Source: Corallium rubrum (taxonomy: Eukaryota > Cnidaria > Anthozoa > Scleralcyonacea > Coralliidae). Taken from it: a stretch of 64,000 nucleotides of DNA. A model generated the notes under the pieces. That model saw only the letters and a program-made list of their open reading frames with translations, searched no databases and was not told where the DNA came from. Below, one piece after another: positions 35,843-46,447 of this stretch. The stretch's first letter is position 1. Each line of letters opens with the position of its first letter. A program made the translations under genes and the position numbers. Location of the stretch: contig OZ036006.1 of NCBI GenBank assembly GCA_964035015.1, positions 10,680,316-10,744,315 of the forward strand. The letters run 5' to 3'.

Positions 35843-38800
35843 GTCTGAATAAATTATGCAAATACGTAATCAATTAGACTTATTTGTATAGGTTATAATT
35901 CTCTTTGATTTTGATATTAAATTATGGTAACAATGAACAATGGTCCTTTTCTGTGTTTTCTTTTTTGAGTTTTGTTAGCTAAGACTAATAAAATAGAATA
36001 TTCTATATTTGTTTTAGATATTAATTATGGTGAGCATCTTGGATCCCGTTGCAAGCCATCCAAGATGGCCAGCATAATTAGAATCTAATAAACCTATGCA
36101 ATGTTTTATTGTATTAGCCTCTTTAGTAACCAAACTAATAGAAGAAAGATTCATTTTTCACTTTTATCACAATTTAATATCAAAATCAAACAGAATGATA
36201 AAATATGCAAATAATTCTAATTACATGTAATTAATTATTCACATTTATCATAATTTATTCAGATACTAAAATACAAAATTGAAAAATTAACAAAATTGTA
36301 TATTTTGCTATGTTTTTCAAGGAACTATGGTGTTCAAGAAGCGAATCAAGGTTTTATAAAAGTTTACATTTGTCACGTGACCCATGCAAAGCCTCTTTAT
36401 TGCTTAACTTGCCTGAATCCAAAACGTTTCATTAAAAGAACTCCTTCCCAGAATTTAAAATACAAAATACTTGGGTGACATGTGTTGGTTGCAAAGTGTG
36501 CCACAGGAAACCTAAAGCCACCATCACCTAAAAATATGAACTGCAGCAATTGTGTTGCAATGTTGATTTCAGGCTTTCCTAGAAATTGAACAGACTTGGA
36601 ATGTAGTGGCTAAATAGTAGCAAAGAAAAATATTGAGCAAATACATGTACACTGTAGGTGTCCAGGTATTCACAGCGGCATTTATACCTTTCACAATGGT
36701 ATCCATGTCGTGAAAGAACTGCCCAGTTGAAACAACTCCAACCAAGCGGTGAACCCCATCTCGTAATGTCATTTGTAAATCTTCCTATGGGAAAATACAA
36801 TACAAATAATAATGTAAAGAGAATGAAAGAAATGTACATGTACTGCAAGAGACGTCTTAACCCATTCCCTCCTACAGTATAGGCTGCCTAAACTGCCCTG
36901 GCCTCTTTCCTCTGCTGAATAAAATTGTCTGGCATTAGCCAGAATACGACTATAAACACTTGGCTCAGGAGGGAAAGGGTTAACAAGACAGATTAATGTA
37001 AGTGATTTATGAATGACCTTTTAAATCAGCTTTGAATCAATTTTACTTTATAACTCATAAAACACCATGTACAGGTACCACTGTCAATGCTCATACCTGT
37101 ATCTTCATTTCATCTATAATGAAACAACCCCACCGATCCCCCTCTTGCAACTTTTGTCTATCCGCCTCTGATTTGCACCATTCTGCCACATCAGATTTCC
37201 ATCCTGACTCTTGAGGAATAACATTTTTGTAGTACCTGAAGTAATATGACAGGAAGTCACAACTGTATAGTCTGAGCTTTATTATCAAGTAAAGCTACAA
37301 GTAGCTGCAGTGTTACCTGTATCTCTTTTAATTAAAAAAGTATTTGTATAGGTACATGTACAACATGATGTTGTACTGGCGAAAACAAGTATTTGTCATA
37401 CAGTACACTGTACCTGATCAGCCTGTTGCTTGGTAACACTATAAAGTTCCTCAATTGATCCAATACTCTGGGATTTTGGCAATATAAATGCAGGCATAAT
37501 CTGATGATGCTAAATAGTAATAAAATAACAAGATAGACAAAATAATACAATAAATTAGATAGAATTAATGAAATATGATCTACAGTATAAAACTGTATTA
37601 AAATTGCTATATAAGAATTAGAAATAAAGAAAATTAAGACAGTATGTATACACCATGGCAATTTTTCTGAAATGTCATCAGATATCCAAATGATAATCAC
37701 CACCATTAATTTCATACATATGCTGTACGAGTGACAGTATTTACAATATGTACAGTAGATACCCATACACACATATGTACATGTACGTACTGTCACTAGT
37801 AATTTTTGACTCTAAAAGGGGACCGGTTTGATTTAATTTGCCATCAAAGTTCTTGATGTCTCAGATTGCCACCAAGAGCCCTGAGTTGCACCAGAATTTA
37901 AAACAAGTTCACTCTATAAACTTACCCAGAATTCCACCTGTTACCCTTCTTGGACTTTGCTGACAATTGTTTGATTTGCTCCTGCCACAACACTTTCATT
38001 CCATCAGGGACATCCTGCTCTCTACATCCTTCAAAAATCTTGCACATGTCATCATCATCTTCTTTGCATAACACTACAACTTCTGCCAACTTCTCTCGCA
38101 CTCTTTCTTCCCGGGTTTTTGCCCTCTTCAATTCCTTCTGCTTAGTGGAGGCCTTTTCTTTTAAAGCACTAAAATCCAAATACCTATTATTGCAAAATGG
38201 ATTTGGGGTTTCAACCATCCTATTCACTTTTTTATGGTATAACTTATTTACATAGGAACAATTACTACATGTCCCATCCAATGATCTGGCCAAGATCAAG
38301 CATTTGGTTGATATCATTTGGGTTGTGTTGACACCACATTTACTGGTCGCTGTTACTTTCGTCTGATGGTCACCTTTTGCATCGTATAGTGGAACGTTGT
38401 GTTCAACAGGAAAACCTACACATACAGGACTAACTTCCAGTACCCTTAAAACTGTGTCTAGATGGATACACTCAGGCTGCCAAAAATCTAGCTCATTGAT
38501 TGGAACACAATTTCCATGGGCTCTTATCGTAATGTTAGCAGGAAAGGCAGACAGTTCAAGTTCAAGTTCAAATCTTTGCTCTTCAAGTAATACTTCGTGA
38601 AACTTTTTGGTTATGAGTAACTTGCTCTCACTTACTACCACACTCCAAGCAGGAAAGTTCTTGTCAATGAATTTTTGCAGATGCCCCCCTAATTTTACCA
38701 CGTCAATTTTGTCTTGGTCTTTGCGGACTGTCAGATCGTCGTTGAATGTTTTGAGGGAAAGATTTGTGTAGCTTGAACTGTTTGCCACCTTGACCACTTT

Positions 38801-39265
38801 CTTTCCCCACACATCACAAATAATTCTGCCAACGGATGTTTTGCTTAATTTGACCCCGTCTATTCTCGCAGTATCAATAATGGTTTCGCTGGAACACGAA
38901 TGCCCTTCTTTTCTCTCATAATGATCTATCAACCTACAGTACAAAAAATAGTTACAAGCCAAGATCAGCTTCAGAGTACACGAATCAACAATATTACGTG
39001 TTTAAACTGCAACTTACAATCTTGTAAACATGTGCCATACAAGATATGCTCTTAAAGAATCATCCTCAGAGATACATGAAGAGAAAATTATTCATGATAT
39101 TAAATCTGATGATATAGTATGCTATTCGGGTACTAACCATGAAAGACTTTGGATAGTATAACCAGTTCCTTTACGAAGTACCACAGACCGATTACTCTCA
39201 GTTTCCTGGCTTTGGAAAGAAGGTTCCTGGCTAGAGGAGTGCGCTTCGATCCGATCATCCTCCAT
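32880..39265 (-). CDS. P-element/THAP9-like transposase
   Basis: Exons recognised 5' to 3': 39265-39138 (in the TIR; MEDDRIEAHSSSQEPS), 38933-37926, 37509-37414, 37235-37097, 36784-36688, 36578-36471, one or more near 35,235-35,020, 34605-34354, and 33416-32880. The phases agree across the first six exons and across the last junction; the 35-kb exon borders are unresolved. Family signatures: CLHLYCQNPRVLDQLRNF, FIIDEMKIQ (first catalytic Asp), QFIFLGDGGFRFPVAHFAT, SDGGESNRQLIKMHF (second Asp), KLRNNVEKSC, HIHEKLTEEHFSLTPSSRMR, and VNQDACENHFSQLRG with NENPTYL (acidic cluster). These match the RNase H-like and insertion domains of P/THAP9 transposases. No THAP zinc finger is seen; a CSNCSY pair lies at the end of the N-terminal domain. 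Its role is TIR binding, excision and integration in the nucleus. Confidence 0.85.
35480..35840. repeat. Hairpin and (AT)n tract in a transposase intron
   Basis: GTGTTGTATACGATTTA and TAAATCGTATACAACAC form inverted arms at about 35,511-35,575. A relative of this hairpin (CGTGTTGTATTGAATACAAT) occurs near 20,555. A pure AT run spans about 35,780-35,838. Confidence 0.75.
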
Positions 39266-40156
39266 ACTTTCACTGTGTCGTCAAAGCGCGCCACGAGAAC
39301 GTGAACGCGCCATCGAACTCCGAAACTGCCACAGTTACTACAACCAGTTTTGTTACCCGATAAGTCCACCCCCTGGAAATGCTCAAAGCGCGTTTTAATC
39401 TAATTACGATAAACCAATAACGCGCGAGATTTGAATTTGAAAATCTTCCGTTGTGAACCTTGTTCACCCCACGCCTAGTCACATCGCAAATTGGAGGCAT
39501 GTCGCTGTGATTTGAAGCGAAATTTCTGGTTAACGAAATAATTTTTTTTCAAAAGAACTGCTTGGCTTAGAAGCACAGTGATCATTTGATAAATGGCCAT
39601 AATCTTGTCGGTGGAAATTTCCGTGGAGCGGAGTTAGACGGCATTATTGGCGATCATGTAACGCGAGACTGGCATGACGCTTGCCAACCTTTTCTTTCTC
39701 TTCCCTCTTCTGCTCCTCCGCCGCGTTGGCCGCAGCGACCGTTGGTATTCAAGCGCGCTTTCAGACCGCTCATGTCGTAAGTAAATTTGTTTATTGTGCC
39801 TGTTAGATGCTACATTATCTAGGGAGTTTATCTGAACAGTATACTAGACTTTTGTGTATATTTAGAGTAAAAAAATACTGATATAACAACAGTCAATACT
39901 TAGGCGACGGTTTAAAGGGCTGAACACCACAGGGGGTACGTCAAGTAAATATATAAATACCAGACGAAGATTTTGAAGTACAGCCTTTGAAATACAGCTC
40001 TATAGTCTACAAATGAGTGATATACATAATATTTATGTTGTGGACAATCATATGTTTATAGTATGCATTTTTACAGTCTAAAAGCACGAAATATAACATT
40101 GGAAATGTAAATAAAGGAGTATTTATTACTCACAAACAGTGTTTGGGCTACCTATG
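39220..40156 (-). repeat. Right 937-bp TIR with promoter and start codon
   Basis: Inverted copy of 26636-27572. The minus-strand ATG at 39265-39263 and its next 14 codons are identical to the helicase start. Identity between the arms stops at 39220, right after codon 15. Confidence 0.9.
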
Positions 40157-40163
40157 GGAAAAG
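40157..40163 (+). repeat. Target site duplication, right copy (GGAAAAG)
   Basis: Matches 26629-26635. It lies between the right TIR and the resumed YqaJ reading frame. Confidence 0.9.
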
Positions 40164-42939
40164 GTGCCAGCAGAGGAAGTGTCGTTGATGCGTATTGTGA
40201 ATGTCTAGGAGGACGAGACGGTGGATGTAAACACATTGCTGCTGCTTTGTACTCCTTAGAGAATCTATTGAATAGCCGTGGAGAAGAAAGCGTAACAAGT
40301 GGGCCTTGTTTATGGGCACGAAAAGCCCGACCGGATACGACTGCATGCGAGTTAAAAGATTTAACCGTCGCTAAGAAGAAAGTCGATTTCGCATTGGGTG
40401 AGAAACGGACTTACACGTTTTCCCAATACATCGACCATGACCCTCGCATTGGATGGGACAGACTGCCCTGCGGACCAGATGAACTTGAACCTGTGGTGCA
40501 ACGCATGAAGGTAGCTCATCTTGAAGGAAATGACCAAACTGCACCAGCTCAACCAACAGACCAACCAGATTCAGTAAAGCCAAATGATGGTGAAAATGAT
40601 CAGTATGGAATAATGGAAAAGAAGGTCCTTGCTTTTTTACAAGCGAATCAAGAAGCAGATGCACAACAGTTCTCCGAGCAACTGCACTTCACACAAGATG
40701 AAGTAAATAAAGTGGAATCAGCTACCAAGAAACAATGGCAATGTAAGCAGTGGTTCATGCACAAGACTGGCTTTGTTACAGCGTCAAAGACCAAAAGTGT
40801 CTACACAAGGCAAAAGTCAGTAGAGAAGCATGATACAGATGTTTCTCTTTTGGTCAATTCACTTATCAACAACAAAGTGTACATGCCCATAAAGAAACCT
40901 CAGGAAGACCCCAAAAATCCACTGGACTGGGGTCTGAAACATGAAAATAGTGCTCGTAAAGCTTATTACCAGACTGAGGGACGGAAGCACCATCAACTTA
41001 GTCTGGTTTCTAAAGGCTTTATTATTTCAAGTCAAAAGCCTTTTCTTGGGGCAAGCCCAGACAATGTTACCACATGCAGATGTAACCCTCCTTGCAGTAG
41101 TGTGGTTGTTGAGTATAAATGCCCATGGGTGCATAGAGACTCAGACCCCAAAGAAGCCTTTTTGACTCCTGAGATTGGTGGTTTATGGGAGAATGATACC
41201 TTTTCACTGAAGAAAACTTCCAGGTACTACTACCAGGTCCAAATCCAAATGTTGGTGACAGGACTGAAGGAATGTCACTTCGTTGTATGGACCTCTAAGG
41301 GAATTTTTTGTCACCGATTGTACCATGTTCCCACATTCACCGATGAAGTGTGTGGCAAGGTTGAAAATTTCTGGGTTGCAAATGTTGTTCCCAAGATGAT
41401 GGAGAAATTGCAATGCTTTATTTCTATATCTTCAGCTGGTGAGTATGCATTTTTATACAATGTATCATACATAAAAAGATATTGCCAATTTTGCCTATTA
41501 CATGTACATGATAGCTGTGATTTTATAATTATTTTATCTTTATAGCAAGACAGAGTTTCGGTGAAACCCAGAGCAATCCTGTGGTGGCAGATAATAACAG
41601 TCCTGTGTTTCAACCAGGTATAGCTTACTTTTTGTTCACCTGCAGTCTTTTTACTTTCATGTGGCTGTCTCAACTGTTACTACATGTGCACAGTGTTCTG
41701 CTATGTATACTTATTATGCACCCTAACTTTGCTGTATTTGATAACAGTGACCCAAACAGACACTGAAGTTGTCAACATTGAGCAGCAACCATCACAGAGT
41801 GCAAGTGGCTCCAAATCAATGCCGATGTTTGGTGTAGACATCTACCAAGAAGACTTGGATACACTACACCCTGGCGAACGCATCAATGACACAATGCTAA
41901 CCATAATGTTAAGGTATCAACCTACCAAACACTGCATGAAAATAAAAAAATAATTTATAATCGTAATTTGTACTATCATTGTATACTTGTCTAATAGTGA
42001 ATTAATGTATGTTTTTAATTTTCAGTGAGCACTGCTGTGAATTCCCAATTGTGGACAGTTTGTTTTACTCCATACTAGTTGGGGAACAAGAGTTAAGTGT
42101 CAGGACATCAACAAGGTTAGTTAACACATATTACATGTACAGTATTAAATTGTTCAAATGTTGGTTTTTTGAGTGATTTGTGTGTTTGTATTATTTAGAT
42201 CATTAAATGTAAAATATATTTAATAATTAAAGTTTACAATTATGATTCATAATTTACTGTATATTTTGCATCTTTCAGGTTGGAGAGAATGAAAGTAGCA
42301 GTGAAGTACTTCAAACCTGACCTTTTGAAAGAAGATTATGTGTTCATCCCTATCAACAGAGGGTAAAATTTTGCAATATTACCACCATTTCTACTAAATA
42401 TTTTTGCATAAATTCCAAAAGGCAATTTTCTTATGGCTTTAAATCCTATGTTACTGCTTTTTCTCTCTAGTCTCCACTGGTTTCTTGGTGTTATTTCTCC
42501 TTGGTAAGTATTATTAAAATCAATGTTCCATACATGTATAACATCTATGCAGTAATAAAAATGTTACAGGAATAAAATTTGCATTATATTTCTGTTATTT
42601 TTAATTAAGGCACATTCTGATCTTGGACTCATTAACCTGGGATATTGAGACACGAGAAACAGAATTGGACAACATTGCTAGGTACTGTATGTAACTGGTT
42701 TACAAAGTGTAATGTGTATCCAATAATGCATTCAATTCTGACATGAAAACATAAAAATTATTAATTATAATGTGCTTTTGTATAGATATGTTAATTATTT
42801 AACAGAAGTCGATGTTACATCGCCAAGAAAAGAACGACTGCACCATGTCCTTAAGGTGAATTAACTTCCAAAGTATATACAATTATATTTTTATCTAGTA
42901 TTTTACAGTGCAAGATTTTGCTTTAAAGGGATATGGCAA

Positions 42940-43310
42940 TAAAAATTATTTTTGTCTAATTTGTAAGAACATCAAGAATAGTTATGAAGTGCGTTTACAA
43001 ATTTTCATTAGATCTTTTATTTTTTAAGAAATTCGGCATTATTTGCGTACGAATACGCTCGCCATCCGCCATTTTGGATATGCATATCTATCGTCAGATA
43101 TGCATGACGTCACAAGCAGGGTAAAATTTGTCTAAACATTTCTTAATTTCCTAGGTATTTTAATGCAAAATCTTAAGTATTTTGATCTGATATATTTCAA
43201 ATTGAAACTCTAACAATGTAAAAGAATTTTAGCTGACATTTCGCTACTGACTGCAATTTTTACAATGTTTACCCTGCTTGTGACGTCACTTAATTAGATC
43301 TACTTTGATG
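42940..43310. repeat. Inverted-repeat fragment between the Ulp1 exons and the BTB gene
   Basis: GACGTCACAAGCAGGGTAAA near 43,108 is mirrored by TTTACCCTGCTTGTGACGTC near 43,268. It occupies the place where the protease's last exon would be expected. Confidence 0.55.
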
Positions 43311-43339
43311 CATGCTACTGACAGTGCTGTTCACAAAAA

Positions 43340-44971
43340 ATGTTGTCTTCCCATTCAATACCGAGTTTCACCACGTCTGATCTTGAAGAACTTTCCAATA
43401 TCTACGCTTTGGAATACAATAAACCTGACCTTCACGATCGGGTTTTGGTCCTCGATGTTGTAAAAGATGAGCGCGAGCCAATTCAGATCGCTGTATCGTT
43501 GATTGGCGACGAGGAAGAAGCCAACACAAGGTCGCCAGCCTCTCCCGACTCTGAAAGTACAGATAAGGAAAGTAAGCAGAGTCCTCCAAGTCAAGCCAAA
43601 TCGACTAAAAGGAAAAATAGTCAAGAAGGCGATGATGCGCCGTCCGTCGACAAGAAGAAACCAAGAGTACTGCTTTCGTCTGAAATGGAAATCGAAACCG
43701 AAGATGGACACGAAGCCGGAAAGTTGACGAGTGAGGGTGAAGCAGACGTATCCAGCGTAGGAGCTTTAACAGAGGAAGAGAAAGGTCCAGCGGGGGAACT
43801 ATGTTCATCGACTACACCTAGTGATTTCAGTAATAGTGATCTCCCAAGACAACACAAGATCTTCGTACATAGTACATGGCTGGCCGTACACAGCAGTTAC
43901 TTCCGCTCATTATTTTACTCTGGACTGAGTGAATCACATTTGAAAGAAGTTCATCTCAAGATCTCCGAGTGTGAAGAGAAAGGTCATTTGTTGCTACTCG
44001 AGGCGATGTACAAGCCAGATATCTTAAACGAAGCCAGTGTTGACGATCTTCTGGTTGTCCTTGAACTGGCTGACAAGTATCAAGTAAAGTTTGTGTTCCG
44101 GAAATGCAAATATGTTCTGAAAGCGAACGCAACGTCCGTAGAGGACTGCGAGAAGTTGGTACAGGTTGCAAGAGTGAATCAGAATATGACAGACGTGGAA
44201 GACCTGATTAACACGATCACTGCTTTCTTGGTCGAAACCTTCAGCGCTTTGGACGAAACGTGGCAGAGGGAGAGCTTCGTGAATTTATCCGAAGTGTTGG
44301 TGTCGTATTTATTAAGCAGTGATGATCTTACGACTCAGTCAGAAAACACTGTGTTTCACGCCCTAATGCATTGGATTAAATTCAACGAGTTGGACAAGTC
44401 CAGTGAACATTTAACTGCGTCGCCTCTGCTTTCCGTGGTTCGGTTCGAACTCCTGACCATGGATTACTTAAACTGTGTTGTCCAACATCACCCCATCGCC
44501 ACCAAGATGCTCCATTTTAATGAAGTTTTTTTGAAAGGAGTGATTTATCATGGATTACAAGAAGATGCAAAGAAGTGTTCGAAAGTCAAACCTGTAGAGC
44601 GGAAAACGCCAGTGGGTGATATCGTTCAGTATCGGTGGACTGTATCACGTAGTGAGATCATTAAGGTGTCTGATGTATTTTGGTCGTGTGGTTATAAAAT
44701 GAGGATGATGGTGTCTGGAGCGAGTAGTAATTGGGGTTATTCATATTATAATTTATCAATGAAATTACATGTTTTAGGTTTAGTCCCAGAAAGTTTTGTA
44801 CCAATACGTTGTACTGTGAAGCATGAAGACACGCGGCTACAAGTCTGTCAACATAACTTTTCAGCAGACTCCAAGATATTCCCGCTTGACAATAGTAGAA
44901 ACCTAAGAGTTAAGTCAGAGAATGCAGAGGAAGAATCCTGGGACATTGATATCATAATAGCGCTACTGTAA
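43340..44971 (+). CDS. BTB-BACK protein, intronless
   Basis: A 543-residue open frame, closely similar to the 13.7-kb gene through the acidic region, NLS-like cluster and BTB domain (about 170-270, HKIFVHSTWLAVHSSYFRSL). It is nearly identical there at the protein level. BACK follows (RFELLTMDYLNCVVQHHPIA). The C-terminal module has diverged: a 12-residue segment seen in the other copies before SDVFWSCGY is missing, and the last 100 residues differ widely. The start MLSSHSIPSF aligns with the other copies. The 30 bases before the ATG match the 13.7-kb gene, and the match stops further upstream, where the SAP/YqaJ region begins. The proposed role is as for the paralogues: a substrate adaptor for Cullin-3, inferred. 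Confidence 0.88.
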   Translation: MLSSHSIPSFTTSDLEELSNIYALEYNKPDLHDRVLVLDVVKDEREPIQIAVSLIGDEEEANTRSPASPDSESTDKESKQSPPSQAKSTKRKNSQEGDDAPSVDKKKPRVLLSSEMEIETEDGHEAGKLTSEGEADVSSVGALTEEEKGPAGELCSSTTPSDFSNSDLPRQHKIFVHSTWLAVHSSYFRSLFYSGLSESHLKEVHLKISECEEKGHLLLLEAMYKPDILNEASVDDLLVVLELADKYQVKFVFRKCKYVLKANATSVEDCEKLVQVARVNQNMTDVEDLINTITAFLVETFSALDETWQRESFVNLSEVLVSYLLSSDDLTTQSENTVFHALMHWIKFNELDKSSEHLTASPLLSVVRFELLTMDYLNCVVQHHPIATKMLHFNEVFLKGVIYHGLQEDAKKCSKVKPVERKTPVGDIVQYRWTVSRSEIIKVSDVFWSCGYKMRMMVSGASSNWGYSYYNLSMKLHVLGLVPESFVPIRCTVKHEDTRLQVCQHNFSADSKIFPLDNSRNLRVKSENAEEESWDIDIIIALL

Positions 44972-45426
44972 AACGTAATTTACTATCGTTGATTTTATCG
45001 TGTTTTTTATTCTCAGTGTTCTAGGATACCATACGTGTATGACGATATAACTATAGTAGGCACAGTGACCCAACCGCACACTAAGGTTTACAGTTGTTAC
45101 TTGCTATATATATAAACTTGGAAAATGTTGCCGTATTTTAACTTATAGTTCCGTAAATCATTGAAATAAACTTACTTTTGACAGTTCATCTCTCATGTTG
45201 TCTACCTTCAGTGAGTTGAAACTTGTGGCGGCAATAGATCGTTTTCATCTGACGTCACGGCGGCCATATTGGTGTACCAAAACAATGAAATGGCGGCCAT
45301 ATTGGTGTACGGTATGGGAATTAGTTCTTTCTTATTCAAATATTTCGTATTGTTTCACCACCCCAATGGGGCCACTGATCACGTGAGTGAAAACGATCTA
45401 TAGTTTCGAACGGCGTTCGACCCGTT

Positions 45427-46138
45427 AAATAATCAAACAAGGCTGGAAACTACACTTCGCTCGGACATCGAACGAGATTTTCTCCACCAAAAATCCGTCC
45501 GATCGCCGTTTTGACCTTTCACACATAAAGACCGATACTTCTTCCTCAGAAACGTCCAACTTTTCAAAATGCTTATCCGCAACCTTCGATTTTCACGGCT
45601 AATCCATCGACTTCTTCGACCGGAATATGCGTTAGGAATTAGCATCCGGTACCATATCTCGGGTACCATATCCCTGGTACAGTTACAATTATTTCATATT
45701 ATTGGACGAGATTAAGCATGATATCGAGAATTATGGAGCCAAGGTTTGTATTATGTGCCAAAGCAGATAATACAAACCTTGCCTTTGATAATTCTTGATA
45801 TCATGCTTAATCTCGTCCAATAATATGAAATAATTGTAACTGTACCCGGGATATGGTACCCGAGATATGGTACCGGAGGCTCATTTTTCAAACCGTTGTG
45901 GACAAGGCTAACTCATAACGCATGTTCCGGTCGAAGAAGTCGATGGCTTAGCCGTGAAAATCGAAGGTTGTGGATAAGTATTTTGAAAAGTTGGAAGTTT
46001 CTGAGGAAGAAGAAATATCGATCTTTATGTGTGAAAGGTCAAAACGGCGATCGGACGGATTTTTGGTGGAGAAAATCTCGTTCGATGTCAGAGCGATGGA
46101 GGCGGGAGGGAGTGTAGTTTCCAACCTTGTTTGATTAT
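45427..46138. repeat. 0.7-kb palindrome, arms of about 340 bp
   Basis: AATAATCAAACAAGGCTGG at the left is mirrored by CAACCTTGTTTGATTATT at the right. The arms pair along their length (for example CGATCGCCGTTTTGACCTTT with its complement near 46,035) with scattered differences. The centre is near 45,765. Confidence 0.85.
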
Positions 46139-46447
46139 TACTCGGGCTACTGTGGTAGCCGAGTCTAGGTTTCGCGATTCTTTTTTTTTTTATTTTTTTG
46201 CGACGCGTTATTAGTCTTCCGCGCGGCCGCTGGCGATATTGACCAATAAACTTTGCGAAACTGAGGCATGTGACTAACTGCATGTGACCACTGCCTTCTT
46301 TCTTTTTGACTGAGTGAGTGAATGAGCTTTCTCGTCTCGGATGTGTTTTGTTTGTTCACAGACATAGTTATTGGGCAGTAATGTCGCTGGCAAGTATCTT
46401 GATATTATTATATACACTTACAATCGCACACGCCGTTCATTAAGGTA

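Larger units (their letters stand above)
26636..40156. mobile_element. 13.5-kb P-superfamily transposon with helicase cargo
   Basis: The ends read CATAGGTAGCCCAAACAC inward on both sides. The inverted repeats are 937 bp each (26636-27572, 39220-40156) with only isolated substitutions, and a 7-bp target duplication flanks the element. Inside are two convergent spliced genes: a Pif1-type helicase with a SAP-like tail (plus) and a P/THAP9-like transposase (minus). Both start within the TIRs. Additional MITEs, SINE fragments and AT runs sit in its introns and intergenic space. Drosophila P elements make 8-bp duplications, so 7 is slightly off type. The transposase homology supports the P superfamily; the superfamily call is inference from motifs. 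Confidence 0.88.
26110..42855 (+). pseudogene. SAP-SWIM-YqaJ nuclease-Ulp1 protease gene, split by a transposon
   Basis: The 5' exon 26110-26635 encodes a SAP-like head (MKLADLKKYLLDRGVSVN) and ends in DLWFVLEGK. It carries one in-frame TAG at 26290-26292. The frame resumes at 40164 with ASRGSVVDAYCECLGG, a SWIM zinc finger (CEC, then GGCKHIAA). A YqaJ-type PD-(D/E)XK nuclease follows (LGASPDN, then VVEYKCP, then YYYQVQIQM). Further exons with matching phases run at 41546-41617, 41748-41913, 42026-42115, 42279-42362, 42471-42503, 42610-42681 and 42786-42855. They encode a C48/Ulp1-type protease (LHPGERINDTML, LHWFLGVISP with the catalytic His, HILILDSL with the Asp). The exon with the catalytic Cys is not found before the next gene at 43.3 kb. 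With the insertion, the stop and the missing end, this copy is probably dead. Confidence 0.8.

Noticed and set aside
40139-40156. Translation start of the YqaJ protein inside the right TIR
   Set aside because: The open frame runs into the TIR by chance. Homology and the target duplication show that the true continuation is from the exon ending at 26635.
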